Of a DNA stretch of 64,000 bases, positions 63,147-64,000 are shown piece by piece. The position numbers were made by a program, and so were the translations under genes. This stretch comes from Amycolatopsis suaedae. GTDB lineage: Bacteria > Actinomycetota > Actinomycetes > Mycobacteriales > Pseudonocardiaceae. The stretch is taken from the NCBI RefSeq assembly GCF_004214935.1, contig NZ_SFCC01000007.1, positions 62,001-126,000 of the forward strand, given 5' to 3'. Below the pieces are notes generated by a model that saw only the letters and a program-made list of their open reading frames with translations, was not told the DNA's origin and made no database searches. How positions within the stretch are numbered: the stretch's first letter is position 1; every line of letters starts with the position of its first letter.

Positions 63147-64000
63147 TCGAGCGGCAGCGGGAACGGTTCGCCGCGCTCGACCCGATGCTGCCCGCACCGC
63201 CGCCGCCCCCGGACGGCGACGTGCTCACCGCCGCCACGGCCGACGGCGAGCGCCTGCTGGCCGTGCACCGGACCGTCCGGCACGCCCCCGGCTCCACCGA
63301 GCTGCTGTGGTCGCCCGCGGTGCTGCACCAGCTCTACCCCTACCCCGGCGGGGCCGGACTGGACCCGCTGCTGCGGGCGTGGCGCGCCCACCTGCGTGAC
63401 GAGCGGCCCGACTCCGGGTGCCTGGTCGTCTGGCCCAGCCGGGACGTCGGCGCGGCACGGGACCTGCTGGCACACGGCCTGCTCCCGCTGTCGGTGCTGG
63501 CCGTGCGCTCCCCCGCGCCCGGGCAGGGCAGCACGGGGGTGACCGTCCGCCGGGTGGGCCCCGGGGACCGGGACACCGTGGCCGAGCTGGCCACGGCGAC
63601 GTTCGACTACACCGGCCAGGTGGGCGCGCCCCGCCACCCGGACACGCCCACGCTGGTGCGCTGCTCACTGGACGGCGGCGGGCCGAGGTGGCTGGCCGAG
63701 CGGGACGGCCGGGCCGTCGGCCTGGCCGACTGCGCCTGGACCGACGTCCCGGAGGGCTCCGACCTGCTGCCGGTCGGGCGCTGGTTCTACGTCAACACCG
63801 TCGGCACGACGCCGGACAGCCGCGGCACCGGCGTCGGGCGGGCGCTCATGGCCGCCGCGCACGACCACGCCGCGGCCGGTGGCGCCACCGGCTGTCACCT
63901 CTACTACAACCCGGCGAACCCGCTCGCCCCGGCGTTCTGGCACCGGCAGGGGTATCGTCCACTGTGGACGTTGTGGGAGGTTCGTCCGGCTTCGGCGTTG
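63143..64000 (+). CDS. GNAT-family protein, second of a tandem pair (3' partial)
   Basis: A frame opens at ATG 63143 and is still open at the window end (286 codons). It is a clear paralogue of the preceding gene: VVWPSRDVGAARDLLAHGL in the N-terminal half, then VNTVGTTPDSRGTGVGRALMAAAHDHA and LYYNPANPLAPAFWHRQGYRPLWTLW. Such tandem pairs probably arose by duplication. Substrate unknown. Confidence 0.83.
   Translation, partial: MIERQRERFAALDPMLPAPPPPPDGDVLTAATADGERLLAVHRTVRHAPGSTELLWSPAVLHQLYPYPGGAGLDPLLRAWRAHLRDERPDSGCLVVWPSRDVGAARDLLAHGLLPLSVLAVRSPAPGQGSTGVTVRRVGPGDRDTVAELATATFDYTGQVGAPRHPDTPTLVRCSLDGGGPRWLAERDGRAVGLADCAWTDVPEGSDLLPVGRWFYVNTVGTTPDSRGTGVGRALMAAAHDHAAAGGATGCHLYYNPANPLAPAFWHRQGYRPLWTLWEVRPASAL

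Overview
The window is high-GC actinobacterial chromosome, most likely Pseudonocardiaceae (Amycolatopsis-like). I infer this from the GC-rich third codon positions, the many GTG starts, the translational overlaps (ATGA/GTGA), the MmpS, TMEM175 and DUF5685-type genes, and the order rpsA-coaE-uvrB on one strand, which resembles the same block in Mycobacterium. No tRNA, rRNA, CRISPR array or complete insertion sequence was seen.

1-16 kb: mixed accessory metabolism. It holds the end of an MHS-type transporter fused in frame to a YtcJ-like amidohydrolase, a stand-alone LigD-type polymerase, a TMEM175 channel, RNase HI, a DHA2 efflux pump divergent from a LysR regulator, an imine-reductase-like enzyme, a histidine phosphatase, FetB, an MmpS-like protein, two PLP fold-II dehydratases, an Lrp regulator, an ArsR-AHSA1 fusion with two clear operators, and an AraC gene. 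The 5' end of the AraC gene is duplicated on the far side of an inserted acetyltransferase.

16-28.8 kb: the most interesting region, a complete class V lanthipeptide cluster (lexapeptide/cacaoidin type). A 54-residue precursor gene, unannotated by length-based callers, lies at 26307-26471 on the minus strand. It is followed by a strong hairpin and then a translationally coupled series: EpiD-like Cys decarboxylase, a degenerate kinase-like protein (LanX position), an APH-like kinase (LanK), a HopA1-type lyase (LanY), an N-methyltransferase, an F420/LLM-type reductase (LanJC-like), two M16 peptidases (one catalytic, one non-catalytic) and possibly an S9 prolyl-oligopeptidase-like enzyme. A divergent ABC exporter (LanT) has its own consensus promoter.

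28.7-36.5 kb: a sugar regulon. A FGGY kinase, an arabinose/fucose-type isomerase, a LacI regulator and a YtfQ/RbsA/RbsC-type ABC importer are tied together by the same perfect LacI palindrome in both promoters.

36.5-48 kb: an ASCH-domain protein, a MbcA/RES toxin-antitoxin pair, an S9 peptidase, TerC preceded by a yybP-ykoY (Mn2+) riboswitch, and an unusual extracytoplasmic hydrolase fused to an ABC ATPase with its permease, then an S37 tripeptidyl aminopeptidase.

48-64 kb: mostly core genes. These are uvrB, DUF5685 and DUF402 proteins, a DrrAB-type ABC exporter, a GT39-like membrane glycosyltransferase, a two-component system, CoaE-GrpB, rpsA, a methyltransferase and two tandem paralogous GNAT proteins, the last running off the window.

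Dispersed repeats mark the whole window. A hairpin beginning GTGAAGGCCACCTTCA occurs as solo copies and as the ends of three about 440-bp elements, nearly always between convergent genes and sometimes supplying their stop codons. A second repeat, GTCCAC(T/A)GTGGAC and close variants, recurs mainly inside coding sequences.
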